This document shows positions 30,842 to 31,009 of a DNA stretch of 31,009 nucleotides, in pieces; positions within the stretch are counted from its first letter, which is position 1, and the number at the start of each line of letters is the position of its first letter. A program made the translations under genes and the position numbers. Below the pieces are notes generated by a model. It saw nothing but the letters and a program-made list of their open reading frames with translations. It was not told the DNA's origin and searched no databases. The stretch comes from an uncultured Clostridium sp. (GTDB lineage: Bacteria; Bacillota; Clostridia; TANB77; CAG-508): NCBI GenBank assembly GCA_900555075.1, contig USJO01000015.1, forward strand, positions 1-31,009, given 5' to 3'.

Positions 30842-31009
30842 TTTGGTTAAGCCCTCGAATTATTAGTATTGGTTAGCTTAATGCATTACTGCACTTACAC
30901 CTCCAACCTATCTACCAAGTCGTCTTCTTGGTTTCTTACTACCTTACGGTATGGGATATCTTATCTTAGGGTGGGCTTCACACTTAGATGCTTTCAGCGT
31001 TTATCCCTT
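30842..31009 (-). rRNA. rrl: 23S ribosomal RNA, 3' end (partial)
   Basis: The minus strand reads AAGGGATAAACGCTGAAAGC, ATCTAAGTGTGAAGCCCACC and, near the end, GAGGGCTTAACC, the conserved 3' terminal domain of 23S rRNA. The 3' boundary is approximate. The rest is past the right edge. The spacer 30678-30841 before 5S shows no tRNA gene. Confidence 0.93.

Noticed and set aside
1..31009. CRISPR arrays, insertion sequences, tRNA genes
   Set aside because: No spaced repeats, transposase genes or tRNA-like sequences were found on either strand by eye.

Overview
The window looks like chromosome from a very AT-rich, spore-forming Clostridia-type Bacillota (Firmicutes). Evidence: AT-rich coding throughout, AGGAGG-type ribosome binding sites, a HrcA/CIRCE-type groESL operon, spore genes (ytfJ/gerW, its DUF2953 partner, ytvI), WhiA, a minDE-rodA cluster, and the ymfF/ymfH peptidase pair. 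Species cannot be named from the sequence alone.

Layout: 1-956 (minus) start of groEL, groES with a variant CIRCE operator, and a TIGR04086-type membrane protein. 1121-2525 (plus) two small secreted/membrane-anchored proteins and smpB. 2577-10457 (minus) ymfH, ymfF, rpsU, rlmB, lepA, dusB, rodA. 10481-12858 (minus) minE, minD, ytfJ, DUF2953. 12908-16536 (minus) topB, an EndoQ-like PHP protein, rnhA. 16625-17860 (plus) tmcAL. 17939-21220 (minus) yebC, ytvI, a CBS protein, a Pro-rich protein. 21346-22281 (plus) an HD-GYP protein. 22327-30440 (minus) cysteine desulfurase, hemW, whiA, histidine kinase, response regulator, ABC permease and ABC ATPase. 30504-31009 (minus) rRNA operon terminator, 5S rRNA and the 3' end of 23S rRNA. 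Most content is housekeeping: translation, wall elongation and division, tRNA/rRNA modification, plus one regulated efflux-type module.

The outstanding signal is translational. Three conserved genes (rodA, topB twice, ytvI) are each interrupted by a +1 frame change, four sites in all. I read every CGG trinucleotide against the reading frames of all genes (roughly 9,300 codons). CGG occurs in frame only four times, and those four are exactly the four frame breaks. At each one, skipping the C and reading the next triplet as GGN (Gly) restores the conserved protein. Other CGN arginine codons (CGT, CGA, CGC) are used normally, and dozens of out-of-frame CGGs are tolerated. The simplest reading is that CGG is an unassigned codon here and works as a +1 frameshift signal, or that CGGN is read as a four-base glycine codon. 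I know of no description of such a system as a genome-wide feature of bacteria.

Other points of interest: an internally shortened WhiA, a MinE with a long Lys/Glu tail, minD without minC, several mRNA leader hairpins (smpB, DUF2953, yebC), and an 11-bp direct repeat in the ABC promoter that looks like a response-regulator operator.
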